DNA from: an uncultured Porphyromonadaceae bacterium
GTDB lineage: Bacteria; Bacteroidota; Bacteroidia; Bacteroidales; Muribaculaceae
Length of the DNA stretch: 54,729 bases
Assembly: GCA_900544305.1 (NCBI GenBank)
Contig: UQUV01000018.1
Coordinates: 1 to 54,729, forward strand
Direction: 5' to 3'
Below are positions 31,716 through 41,700 of the stretch, piece by piece. The notes below the pieces were generated by a model. It worked only from the letters and a program-made list of their open reading frames with translations. It made no database searches and was not told the DNA's origin. Numbering within the stretch: the first letter of the stretch is position 1; every line of letters starts with the position of its first letter. Position numbers and translations under genes: made by a program.

Positions 31716-34271
31716 ATGAAACATTTTTTACTGTCTCTCCTTCTTTCTGTCGGAGCGATTTCGGCAACAGCCGATTCATTTCTCATTGATGAGACTGAAT
31801 ACAATTATGATGTTCTTTGTAAAAAAGAAGTAGGTCCGGGCGTGACATATGTTCGTCTTCGGATTCCTGATTTTCCGTTGAATATCAACTATATGCAAGT
31901 TGATTTAAATAATCCCTACAATCAGATAGAAACTTTCCAGGGTCAGGATATGGTTGGTCGGACCGAGGCGCTTGCCAATGTCTATGACCGTATGAAGGCT
32001 GCTGGCCGTAAGCCTCTGGGTGGACAGAATTCCAATTTCTGGGTTGTATCTACGCAGGCTCCGTATGAGGACTACTGTATGGGTGCTCCGTTTGGCGGAA
32101 GCCTAAAGGACGGGCAGATTGTTACGGAAACCAATTGCCATTCAAATTGGTGGAACGGTGGTCCGACTCGTACCGGTTCTGTCGGAATTGATACCGACAA
32201 GAAGTTGTGGATTGGTGAAATGTCATGGAAAGGAACGGTGAAATCCGACAAGTGGACATCGCCGAGCGAGTTTTTCCAGGTCAATAAATATTGCAATTAT
32301 GGCAACGAGATGGCTTTGTTTAATTCTTACTATAACAAAACGAAGCCTTTCCAAACAGTGGAGACCTATCAGGAAGACGGGCAGACGCGCTATCGCTTGG
32401 TTGAAGGACAGAACACTGAAGTGTATTTGGATTTGACCGAAGGTTCCGAATGGGCAACTAACAAGGATTTCACGGCTGTCGTTAAGGACGTGAAAAAGAA
32501 TGCCAGCGGAGGTGTATTGGGCGATTATGACTTGTGTCTGACAGGTACAGGCGACTATAAGGCTCTGCTCGAACAGCTTGAAGTGGGGGATGTCGTGACA
32601 TTGAACTACGGATGGACGCTGTATGACGGCAATATTACTCCAAATCTCACAAATCTTGTAAGCGGTAATGCCGTTGTGATGAAAAATGGAGAACTGACTG
32701 GCCGTAACTATGATGAAAGCTATAATTCAATGGTTTATTCGCGTTCTGCCTATGGTATGAGCGAGGACGGCAAGACTTTGTTCATGTTTGTGATTGACAA
32801 GTCTGTTGATGCTACTTATGGTAGTTCTGCCGGTTGTACAACCAGTGTGATGTGTCAGATTATGAAACAGCTTGGAGCTTGGAATGTTGTCAATGTTGAT
32901 GCCGGCGGCTCTGCCCAATTGATGGTACAGGGTTCGGTGGTAAACCGTACGACGGAAAGTTATCCGCGTGCCGTTGCCAACGGATGGATGGTTTATTCAA
33001 CAGCTCCGGAAAGCAGCACCATTTCACGTTTGGAATTTTTGGATGCAGAATTGTCAATTCCGGTTTACAGCACTTATCAGCCTGTCATTCTGGGTTATAG
33101 CGAATACGGCGATTTGATTAATGAAAATGTGGAAAATTTTGTTCTCTCTTGTGACCCGAAAATCGGAACGGTAGAAAATGGTGTGTTTTATGCCGGAGGC
33201 GAGCCGGGTTCAGGAGAATTGAAAGTGGAATGCGACGGTGTTGTAACGACTACAACTGTGAATGTCGTTGAGTCGGAAGTTGCGTTGCGTATTTCTAATA
33301 TTCTGAACGACGGAAGAAGCTATCCGTTGGAAGTGCTTGCAAAAACATCGGCACATGATTTTGAATGCGATCCTTCCCGTTTGACATGGACGGTTGAAGA
33401 CCCGTCGGTGGCAGTTATCGAAAACGGTGTACTTCGTGGTTTGAAGAACGGAACGACATCCATTACCGGAACTATCGGTGATTTTAATACAACGGCTACA
33501 GTCAACGTGGAATTGCCTGCAGGAGCAACTGAACCGGTTTATCGTACGTTCCCGGCAGAATGGGATTTGAAGCAAGTCGGTGGTACAGATTTGGCTGTTA
33601 ATCAGTTGGAAAACGGATTCTCGGTTTCTTATGTTGGTAATGGCTCAAGCCGTGGTGCCTATATTCAGTTGCAGAGTCCGGTTCAGGTATGGAGTATGCC
33701 GAAGGCTTTGCGTGTGAAAATCAATCCGGGTAATGCAACGGTGAAAAAAATAGCCGTTTCAGGTGTTAATGCTTTAGGTGAAGTTTTGAGCTCAATGGCA
33801 TTTACAACCGAAGAGTTGCCAAAGAATGTTGAGCAGACGTTTGATGTGGATTTGTCAGAGTGGTTCGATGTTGAAGATGTGGCAGTATATCCGATTACAT
33901 TGAATACTTTCCGTATGGATATGGGAACATCGGCTAAGGGTGAAAACTTTACCATTGATGTGCCGGCATTGTTGGCCGTTTATGGTGGTGACAGCCATGT
34001 GGAACAGTTAGGTGTTGCGAATAAAGGTCTGTCCGTTTACCCGAATCCAGTTACCGGTGGCTTGGCGAGAGTGCGTTGCAATGACGAAAATGTAGCCGAA
34101 GGTATGGCTGTAGTTGCTACTCTTTCCGGTTCGGTTGTACTTCAGCAGCCGCTGACATTCGATAATGGTGACGCCACTTTGAATGTGAGTGATTTGCTTC
34201 CGGGCATGTATATTGTTCGGTTGACATCTGAAAATGGAACATATACAGGGAAAATTATCATAAATCAATAA
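31716..34271 (+). CDS. Secreted NAGPA-type phosphodiester glycosidase with Ig-like and T9SS domains
   Basis: An 851-residue protein (start at ATG 31716, opening the signal peptide MKHFLLSLLLSVGAISATA). Residues about 25-430 match the NAGPA domain (PF09992) of phosphodiester glycosidases, with the catalytic-region signature NVDAGGSAQLMVQG near residue 396 and the Gly/Asn-rich GGQNSNFWVV near 105. A Big2/Ig-like segment (about 430-600) and a beta-sandwich (about 610-760) follow. The last about 75 residues (VYPNPVTGG ... GMYIVRLTSENGTYTGKIIINQ) are a T9SS type A sorting domain, so the protein is probably exported across the outer membrane and anchored or released. Bacterial NAGPA enzymes remove sugars from sugar-1-phosphate diesters; the target here is inferred to be a cell-wall or capsule polymer because an amidase is in the same operon. 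Confidence 0.85.
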   Translation: MKHFLLSLLLSVGAISATADSFLIDETEYNYDVLCKKEVGPGVTYVRLRIPDFPLNINYMQVDLNNPYNQIETFQGQDMVGRTEALANVYDRMKAAGRKPLGGQNSNFWVVSTQAPYEDYCMGAPFGGSLKDGQIVTETNCHSNWWNGGPTRTGSVGIDTDKKLWIGEMSWKGTVKSDKWTSPSEFFQVNKYCNYGNEMALFNSYYNKTKPFQTVETYQEDGQTRYRLVEGQNTEVYLDLTEGSEWATNKDFTAVVKDVKKNASGGVLGDYDLCLTGTGDYKALLEQLEVGDVVTLNYGWTLYDGNITPNLTNLVSGNAVVMKNGELTGRNYDESYNSMVYSRSAYGMSEDGKTLFMFVIDKSVDATYGSSAGCTTSVMCQIMKQLGAWNVVNVDAGGSAQLMVQGSVVNRTTESYPRAVANGWMVYSTAPESSTISRLEFLDAELSIPVYSTYQPVILGYSEYGDLINENVENFVLSCDPKIGTVENGVFYAGGEPGSGELKVECDGVVTTTTVNVVESEVALRISNILNDGRSYPLEVLAKTSAHDFECDPSRLTWTVEDPSVAVIENGVLRGLKNGTTSITGTIGDFNTTATVNVELPAGATEPVYRTFPAEWDLKQVGGTDLAVNQLENGFSVSYVGNGSSRGAYIQLQSPVQVWSMPKALRVKINPGNATVKKIAVSGVNALGEVLSSMAFTTEELPKNVEQTFDVDLSEWFDVEDVAVYPITLNTFRMDMGTSAKGENFTIDVPALLAVYGGDSHVEQLGVANKGLSVYPNPVTGGLARVRCNDENVAEGMAVVATLSGSVVLQQPLTFDNGDATLNVSDLLPGMYIVRLTSENGTYTGKIIINQ

Positions 34272-34287
34272 CTTAAAACCTAAAACT

Positions 34288-35184
34288 ATGAGAGTCAAAT
34301 TCTTAACGCTTGCGTTGGCATTTGCAACCCTTGCCAGCGCACAGGAAGTGACCATCACCAGCCACCGGCAAATTCTCAAGGGCACGGAAAGCAGTGCCTA
34401 CAATCCGGTGCTGAGTGCCGACGGACAGCAGCTGCTGTTTTCCGGCGACAATTATACAGGCCTGAAGCTGTATGATTTCAACGATAACGTCACTACCAAA
34501 ATTTCGGAAGCCGACATGGCTGGTTATCATCCCGAATTCTCAATGGACGGCAAGTCGGTTTACTACATGTCGCAGACACGTGAGAACATGCGCCTCTACC
34601 GGGCGATGAACAACTATTCCGTATCGTCGAAATCCACCAAAGTGATAGCCGACGGCATGCGCCGAATGAATGCCCCTATCGTATTGAAGAATGGGGTAGC
34701 CGTACAGTCGGAACGCGGGGTAGAGTACAGCGGCGCCAAGAGTACCGAAACATTCGTCTATGCTGTAGGCTCAGAACTTGCCGTGGTGAAAAATGGTGTA
34801 GAAAAGCGTTTCAGTCCGGTAGCCACCAATAACCACTATCTGTGGGAATCCTTGTCCCCGAACAAGGACAAGGTGTTGTTCTATGCGGGCGGAAAAGGCT
34901 TGTATGTAGTCGACCTAAACGGCAAAGTGCTTGCGGACCTTGGCAAATATACAGAGCCGGTATGGTACGGCAACGACTATATTGTCGCACAGAAGACCAC
35001 CGACGACGGCCACCAGTTCGAATCGTCGAAACTTGTGTTACTGAAGGCAGACGGAAGCTTCGTAAAGGACCTGACGAAGCCGGAAAGCATGGCGATGAAC
35101 CCGACTGCATCAGCAAAGGCCGGCCGAATTGTGTATAATACGATTGACGGTCGTATGTTTGTAATGGAAATCAACATCAAATAA
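34288..35184 (+). CDS. Secreted TolB/PD40-type beta-propeller protein
   Basis: A 298-residue protein with a signal peptide (residues 1-18, TLASA). It consists of repeated blades of the TolB/WD40-like PD40 kind, recognisable from 'NPVLSADGQQLLFS', 'HPEFSMDGKSVYYMSQ', 'ESLSPNKDKVLFYAGG' and 'NPTASAKAGRIVYNTIDG'. No catalytic motif is visible and it lacks a T9SS tail, so it is presumably periplasmic. It sits 16 nt after the phosphodiester glycosidase gene and 13 nt before the amidase gene and probably works as a binding or scaffold protein for them. PD40 propellers bind proteins or peptidoglycan-associated partners in TolB, but the partner here is unknown. Confidence 0.75.
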   Translation: MRVKFLTLALAFATLASAQEVTITSHRQILKGTESSAYNPVLSADGQQLLFSGDNYTGLKLYDFNDNVTTKISEADMAGYHPEFSMDGKSVYYMSQTRENMRLYRAMNNYSVSSKSTKVIADGMRRMNAPIVLKNGVAVQSERGVEYSGAKSTETFVYAVGSELAVVKNGVEKRFSPVATNNHYLWESLSPNKDKVLFYAGGKGLYVVDLNGKVLADLGKYTEPVWYGNDYIVAQKTTDDGHQFESSKLVLLKADGSFVKDLTKPESMAMNPTASAKAGRIVYNTIDGRMFVMEINIK

Positions 35185-35197
35185 AATCTGCTGAAAT

Positions 35198-37609
35198 ATG
35201 AAAAAACTGAATCTCTTATTAATGGCTGCTGCGACAGCTGTAAGTGCAAATGCGGCAGATTTAAACGGTTTGAAAATCTATGTTAATCCGGGGCACGGAG
35301 GTTATGATTCTGATGACCGTAACGTGGCTATCCCTCCGTTTGCACAACACGATGAAAACGGTTTTTGGGAATCGAAGAGTAACCTGGTGAAAGGATTGGC
35401 ATTGCGTGATTTGTTGGAAAGCTTCGGCACGCATGTGGACATGTCGCGTACAACGAACACGACAGACGATGACCGAAACTTGGAGGAAATTGGAGAAGAA
35501 GCGAATAAATGTCAAGCCGACTTTTTCTTCTCCATTCACAGTAATGCTACAGGTACGTCAAACCGCACTAACCAGCCTTTGATGCTGTATCGTGGCTATA
35601 CGGACGATCCTGTTTTCCCTGAAGCAAAGGAAATGTCGGGAATTCTTAACAAATGGCTTTTGGAGAACCAAATAGCCTCCTGGTCAAGCAAGAATCCGTG
35701 GCTTGCCGGTGACTGGACGTTTTATGATTGGGGTACTTCCGGATTGGGCGTTTTGCGCAAACTGACTATTCCGGGTATGCTTTCTGAAGGTTCCTATCAT
35801 GACTATATCCCTGAAACCTATCGTTTGATGAGCAATGACTACTGTTGGTTGGAAGCCTATCATTTCGTACAGGCGATTATGGAATATTTCGGAGCTTCCG
35901 AGAAATTTACGACAGGTGTCATTGGCGGTTCTCTGATGGACAGCCGTCTGATTCGCACTGATCCTGTTTATGGAACCACCTTTTTCGAACATGACCAGGC
36001 CTTGCCAATCATGAATGCGACTGTATCGCTTGTCAACGACAAGGGCGAAACAGTAGAGACTTACACTACTCAGGATCTGCCAAACGGAGTCTATATGTTC
36101 AAGAGCGTAGCTCCGGGCAATTATAAGGTTAAATTCACTCATCCGGAATATCGCGACAAGGAAATCGATGTGGTTGTAGAAGCCAACAAGGTTACCTACG
36201 AAAACGTGTATCTGGACCGTGTCCGCAACACTCCTCCGGAAGTTGTAGAATACTCGCCGGTATGGAACGAGGGTGACGAAGCCGTGCTGTGTAACACACC
36301 GGTAATCCTCAAGTTCAACTGGGATATGGATCCGGAATCAGTGGAAGAAAACTTCTCCATCACGCCGGCTGTAGAAGGCGACCTGACTTGGGAAGACTCC
36401 TATGCAACGCTGGTATTCAAGCCGAAACGCGCATACGATGTCAACACGCTTTACACCGTCGTTTTGAAGAAAGAGGCGAAACATCCGGAAAACATTTCCA
36501 TGAGAGAAGACTTCGTGTTGAAATTCAAGACAACGGACTATAACGAAATGCACATATTGGCCGCATGTCCGGGCAAGGACGAGAAGGTGCATTACGACGG
36601 GGCTAAGATTCATTTCCGTTTTGACAAACACCCGTACACTTTGTCAATCGACGATGAAATCATCGTCACCGACGCACAGGGCACAGAACTGGCAAGAAAC
36701 TCCCGTACCCGCAAGGTAAGCAAGCCGACGGACGAGTTCGGTTTCTATCAGGTCGACCTGACAAAAGACCTGGTACCGGGGGCAACATACACCGTGAACG
36801 TATCGGGTGAATTGAAAGACCAGTACGGAATCAAGATAGCCGGTCCACAAACGTATCAGTTTGTAGCAGTAGATGCCGCAGAGGAATATGCTGATTTTGC
36901 ACAAGTGAACAGTCTGGACGACAACAACGTGCTGACGGCCGATACCGAGGCAAGTGCCGGTACGACAGCTGTTGCCGCCGCCCGCAATACTGCGACGAAA
37001 CTTGAAGGCACAGCGTCCTGCAAACTTACCTACACTTTCTCTGCTACCGAAGGCGGCATTGCCGTTTACGGTTTCGCAACGGCACCGGAACGCAAGTTCA
37101 CCAATATCGACGCTTTGGGTGTGAAAGTCTACGGTGACGTGAGCAACAATGTCCTCTATGCAAACTTTGCAACGGAAGGAGCCGAAGTCAAGGTGAAGGT
37201 ATGTGACCTGAGCTATATCGGCTGGCATAGCTGTGCCGTGGCTCTGTCTGAATTGGAAGCCGGTAAGGAATACATGCTGAAGGGCTTCGAAATCGCACAG
37301 GCCGGCGGTCAGATCAGCAAGACGGGAACTGTTTATGTGGACAATATCGCAGTGGGCGATGCCGGTTCAAGCGTGAACGACATAGAAATCTCAGGTCTCC
37401 GGATGTATCCGAACCCTGCAAGCGAACTTCTTGTAGTGAATGCTGATTCGTTCATAGCCGGAATCGAATTGTACTCACTTGACGGCAAGCTGATGGCCAA
37501 GACAAGTGGAAATGTTGTGAATGTCAGTGAATTGGCATCAGGCAGCTACGTGGCAAAGATTTACACCAATGCCGGTTTTGCAACGAAGAAAGTGGTAGTA
37601 CGTCACTGA
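35198..37609 (+). CDS. Secreted N-acetylmuramoyl-L-alanine amidase (Amidase_3) with T9SS sorting domain
   Basis: An 803-residue protein with a signal peptide (about residues 1-20, VSANA). The Amidase_3 catalytic domain (about 22-230) has all expected zinc ligands and the catalytic acid: His33 (NPGHGG), Glu58 (ESKSNL), His114 (FSIHSNA) and Glu197 (MLSEGSYHD). Then come a carboxypeptidase-regulatory-like beta domain (about 265-345), an Ig-like SbsA-type domain (about 345-450) and further beta-rich domains, and the C-terminal 70 residues are a T9SS type A sorting domain (MYPNPASELLV ... GFATKKVVVRH). It should cut the amide bond between MurNAc and the stem peptide outside the cell. It is the last gene of the three-gene operon; a terminator follows 20 bp later. 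Confidence 0.9.
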   Translation: MKKLNLLLMAAATAVSANAADLNGLKIYVNPGHGGYDSDDRNVAIPPFAQHDENGFWESKSNLVKGLALRDLLESFGTHVDMSRTTNTTDDDRNLEEIGEEANKCQADFFFSIHSNATGTSNRTNQPLMLYRGYTDDPVFPEAKEMSGILNKWLLENQIASWSSKNPWLAGDWTFYDWGTSGLGVLRKLTIPGMLSEGSYHDYIPETYRLMSNDYCWLEAYHFVQAIMEYFGASEKFTTGVIGGSLMDSRLIRTDPVYGTTFFEHDQALPIMNATVSLVNDKGETVETYTTQDLPNGVYMFKSVAPGNYKVKFTHPEYRDKEIDVVVEANKVTYENVYLDRVRNTPPEVVEYSPVWNEGDEAVLCNTPVILKFNWDMDPESVEENFSITPAVEGDLTWEDSYATLVFKPKRAYDVNTLYTVVLKKEAKHPENISMREDFVLKFKTTDYNEMHILAACPGKDEKVHYDGAKIHFRFDKHPYTLSIDDEIIVTDAQGTELARNSRTRKVSKPTDEFGFYQVDLTKDLVPGATYTVNVSGELKDQYGIKIAGPQTYQFVAVDAAEEYADFAQVNSLDDNNVLTADTEASAGTTAVAAARNTATKLEGTASCKLTYTFSATEGGIAVYGFATAPERKFTNIDALGVKVYGDVSNNVLYANFATEGAEVKVKVCDLSYIGWHSCAVALSELEAGKEYMLKGFEIAQAGGQISKTGTVYVDNIAVGDAGSSVNDIEISGLRMYPNPASELLVVNADSFIAGIELYSLDGKLMAKTSGNVVNVSELASGSYVAKIYTNAGFATKKVVVRH

Positions 37610-37629
37610 TGTATTTTCCCGAATATATG

Positions 37630-37667
37630 CAAATGCAGCTCAGTTAGGGCTGCATTTGTTGTTTTTA
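37630..37667 (+). terminator. Terminator of the amidase operon
   Basis: A perfect 10-bp stem (CAAATGCAGC, 37630-37639, with 37649-37658), a 9-nt loop and TTGTTTTTA afterwards. Confidence 0.8.
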
Positions 37668-37726
37668 GTGCTATAAAACATAAGTAGCAACTTCTGTAAA
37701 TTATGTGGTTGTGTCTAAATTTTTAT

Positions 37727-37734
37727 TACTTTTG
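37727..37734 (+). promoter_or_regulatory. -7 element ahead of sugar kinase 1
   Basis: TACTTTTG matches TAnnTTTG and lies 28 bp before the start codon. No good -33 TTTG is found at the usual distance (TTG at 37709-37711 has a spacing of only 15 bp). Confidence 0.45.
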
Positions 37735-37762
37735 TGGAAAGTATACTCAATTTTAATATTCT

Positions 37763-38614
37763 ATGAAAATTATTGCAGACAGCAGTGCTTCACGTACAGA
37801 ATGGATTTTAGTTGACGGTACCAATATAGTGGAACATGCTTTTACGAAAGGATTGAATCCGTTTTTTTTGACTCGCCGTGATATTAGCCATACAATTCGT
37901 TTGGAACTTTCTGAAGCTTTCTTCAAAAAGCGCTGGGAGCACATCCATTTCTATGGTGCTGGCTGCTCTAATGCAGAAAAGAAAAAAATTGTAGAAGCAT
38001 CGTTGGTTGCCCAGTTCAAGACTCCGGTAACGGTTGAAAGTGACTTGCTTGGTGCGGCCCGCGGTCTGCTGATTCATGACAAGGGAATTGCCTGTATTCT
38101 CGGTAGCGGTTCCAATTCTTGCTATTATGATGGAAAAGGCGTTGTGAAAAATGTGAAGTCTTTGGGCTTTATTCTTGGTGACGAGGGTAGTGGAGCATAT
38201 ATCGGCAAATTGTTTGTCAGCGACTGCCTGAAGAACCTTGCACCTGCTCATCTTCGCAATTCTTTCTACGAATATTTGCAGCTTACGCCGGATGAAATCA
38301 TGTCGTCGATTTACGATGCCCCGATTCCAAATACGGCGCTCAGCACTTATTCCCGTTTCTTGATGGACAAGCTGGACATGGACTATGTCTACAATTTGGT
38401 ATACTCAAGTATTGATGCATTTTTTGTCCGTAATGTGTTGCAATATGACTACGCTGGTCAGAACGTGTCGTTTGTAGGCTCAAATGCGTGTGCTTATTCC
38501 GGAGTGTTGGCTGAGGTGGCTAAAAAGTACGATATCACAATTCAGAAAATTTTGCCAAGTTCAGTTCCCGGACTGGTGAAGTATCACGCGACAAGCCCGC
38601 AAAAGCAAAACTAA
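37763..38614 (+). CDS. BadF/BadG-type sugar kinase, paralogue 1 (divergent phosphate-1 loop)
   Basis: A 283-residue cytoplasmic protein of the BadF/BadG/BcrA/BcrD ATPase / N-acetylglucosamine kinase family of the actin-like fold. It contains the nucleotide-binding segments ACILGSGSNSCYYDGK and GFILGDEGSGAYIGK. The first phosphate loop reads DSSASRTEW (Asp6-Trp14), whereas the paralogue at 52213 reads DCGSTKIDW; the conserved Gly, Thr and Lys are replaced by Ser, Ser and Arg. It may have altered activity or bind nucleotide weakly. It has its own promoter candidate and stands just upstream of the long peptidoglycan salvage operon. Substrate (GlcNAc, MurNAc or another amino sugar) is inferred from the family. 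Confidence 0.78.
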   Translation: MKIIADSSASRTEWILVDGTNIVEHAFTKGLNPFFLTRRDISHTIRLELSEAFFKKRWEHIHFYGAGCSNAEKKKIVEASLVAQFKTPVTVESDLLGAARGLLIHDKGIACILGSGSNSCYYDGKGVVKNVKSLGFILGDEGSGAYIGKLFVSDCLKNLAPAHLRNSFYEYLQLTPDEIMSSIYDAPIPNTALSTYSRFLMDKLDMDYVYNLVYSSIDAFFVRNVLQYDYAGQNVSFVGSNACAYSGVLAEVAKKYDITIQKILPSSVPGLVKYHATSPQKQN

Positions 38615-38670
38615 AATTATGTAGTCAAATATTAAATAATGTTGGTTTTAAGGAAATCCTTAATCTAAAT

Positions 38671-38702
38671 TTTCATGAACTAATCAGTTTGTAGTAAATT
38701 TG
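38671..38702 (+). promoter_or_regulatory. Candidate promoter of the peptidoglycan salvage operon
   Basis: TTTC (38671-38674), 20 bp, then TAAATTTG (38695-38702), an exact TAnnTTTG match. It lies 47 bp before the GTG start of the large amidase gene. A small inverted repeat TTAAGGA-AA-TCCTTAA (38648-38663) stands just upstream and could be an operator or a weak terminator of kinase 1. No further good promoter is seen until the end of the window. Confidence 0.6.
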
Positions 38703-38749
38703 CGCATATATACTCAAAATAATTAAAAACGACCTTAAAAATCATAATC

Positions 38750-41700
38750 GTGCGCAGGGCTTTTATTTTCGCAATGATAGCGGCAAGTTCCGCATTATGT
38801 GAAGCAAGTGTGACTCCGTTAGACTCATTAACAAATGAGTCGATTAATGTAGTGTTAAATCAGTCGTTGCCTAAGACTTTGAAAATTGGCAAAGTGAAGG
38901 TGGCGAATGCTACTGTAGACCAAAAGAAAAAAACTGTCAGCTTGGACTTTAACGAAGTCTTTGGCTATGTTCCCATGTCCGACAGCTACTTGGCCGAGGT
39001 AGAAGCGGCGGTGCGTGAAAAACTTCCTGCCGAATATGCCGGCTATAAACTGAAGCTGACTATTGGCGGACGGGATGTGGCCGACTATTTGCCGGAAGCT
39101 GAATTCAACTATAAGAAGACAAAGAAACGTCAGCCGTTTGTTTATGCTGTTGACGATACACGCCATCCGAAAAAAGGTCTTGACGGAAAAATCATTGCCA
39201 TGTGGCAGAGCCACGGCTGGTATTTTGAACAAAAAGAAAACCGTTGGGAATGGCAACGTGCACGTATTTTCCAGACTGTAGAGGACCTCTATACTCAAAG
39301 CTATGTGATGCCTTATTTGATGCCGATGCTGGAAAATGCCGGAGCGTATGTCATGAGCCCACGCGAACGCGACACGAAAAACATTGAAATAATCATTGAC
39401 AATAACGGCGGATTGGCTGCTAAGGACGGATATTCTGAGCAAGGAGGTGAGTATCCTTGGGAAGAAAGCACTGATGCAGGTTTCGCCTATTTGAAAAAAT
39501 CATACGAAGGTTTCGACAACCCGTTCAAACACGGAACTTATCGCACAATCCCTACAGCAAAAGGAAAACGCCCGTCTGTAGCCGAATGGTCGGCTTCTAT
39601 TCCGGAAGATGGTGAATATGCCGTATATGTTTCTTATGCGACATTGCCAAACAGCACGGAAGATGCCCGCTATACGGTACATACAGCCGGTGGCGACCGT
39701 CAGTTTGTCATCAATCAGAAAATGGGAGGCGGCACATGGATTTATCTGGGACATTTCTATTTCAAGAAAGGTCAGCAGAAGTTGGTTTCTCTCAGCAATG
39801 AGTCGGACAAACGCGGCAGAGTCGTGACTGCTGATGCTGTGAAAATCGGTGGCGGCTATGGCAATATTGCACGCAAAGTGTCGGATGTCGTTACCGAAAA
39901 TGTGAAAAGTGCTGAAGCCGATAAGGTTCAGGCAAAAGAAGTGAAATCACGGATAAAGAGCGAGTATAAAGTAAGTGGTTATCCACGTTTTACGGAGGGT
40001 GCACGCTATTGGTTGCAATGGGCCGGTATTCCGGATTCCGTTTATTCACCTTCTAACGGAACGAACGATTATACAGACGATTACCGTTGTCGCGGTACAT
40101 GGGTCAACTATCTTGCTGGTGGTTCCAGCGTTCTGCCTGATAACAAGGGTTTGAATATACCTGTTGACCTTGCATTTGCATTCCACTCTGATGCCGGAAC
40201 GACAATGGACGATACAATTATCGGTACACTCGGTATCTATTTTACAAATAAGGGTGACAAATATGTTAATGGTACGGACCGCATGGTTTCACACCAGTTG
40301 ACTAATTATGTAATGACAAATATTGTCAACGACGTTCGTGCGCAGTTCGATTCGCAGTGGGTACGCCGTGGCATGTGGGACGCTTCTTATTTTGAAGCGC
40401 GAGTTCCGGAAGTGCCGACAATGTTGCTTGAACTTCTGTCACACCAGAACTTTGCAGACATGCGTTATGGTCTTGACCCGAAATTCCGTTTCACTGTCAG
40501 CCGTGCGATTTATAAAGGAATGGTTCAGTTCTTCGCGAAGATGGAAGGCAAGGACGACTACATGATTCAGCCGCTTCCGGTCAACAGCTTTGCCATTGAC
40601 AAGAAAAATTCCAACAAGTTTGTCCTTTCTTGGAAAGAAACAGTCGATACGTTGTGCGACCGTGCTCAGCCGTCTGCTTATGTAATTTACGAACGTGTGG
40701 CCGACGGAGGTTTCCGCCAGTTGGCTGTAACTTCTTCTACAAGCTATGAAGTGACTGTCAATGACAATCTTATCCATAGCTATAAAGTGGTTGCAATGAA
40801 TGACGGAGGATTGAGTTTCCCGTCGGAAATCCTTGCTTTGGGTGTAGCAAAAGAATCGAAAGGTGACGTGCTCGTTGTCAACGGCTTCACCCGAGTTTCA
40901 GCTCCTGATTCCTTCGATTTGGGTAATGGTATAGCCGGTTTCTATAATTCCCGCGACGGTGGAGTTCCTTATATGTCAGATATTTGCTTTATTGGTGATA
41001 TGTTTGAATTCCGTCGTGAAGTGCCTTGGACAAGCGACGATTCGTCAGGTTTCGGTGCAAGCCGTGCCAACTATGAAGATAAAGTCATTGCCGGAAATAC
41101 GTTTGACTATCCTTACATGCATGGTGAAGCCATCATGAATGCCGGATACTCTTTCGTATCAACATCTTTGAAATCTGTTGAATCGGGATACGACATGAAG
41201 AAATATGGCATGACTGACCTGATTTTGGGCAAGCAGAAACAAACACAGTCGGGTAGAGGTGAAAAACCAGACTTGTATCATATCTATTCCCCGGAATTGC
41301 AGGCTGCTGTCAAAGCATATTGTGAAAACGGTGGCGATATTCTGGTAACCGGTTCTTATGTGGCAACCGACGTTTGGGACAACAAGAAGGCTACTGATGA
41401 AACACGCAAGTTCGCATCCGATGTGTTGGGCTACAAATGGCGTGTCGGGCAGGCAAGCATCACCGGTGAGGCTTATATGGTTCCGACTTATTTCGATTCT
41501 TTCGGAGAATTGGATTTGGACTACTATACGACGCTGAACTCAGAGTTCTATGCCGTAGAATCGCCCGATGCCATGTATCCGACTTTCGAAGACAAGGGCT
41601 GCACTCTGCTCCGCTATACAGAGAACAATATTCCTGCGGCAGTAGTCAATGACTTTGATACTTATAAGACTTGCATTGTCGGTTTCCCGTTTGAAACCAT

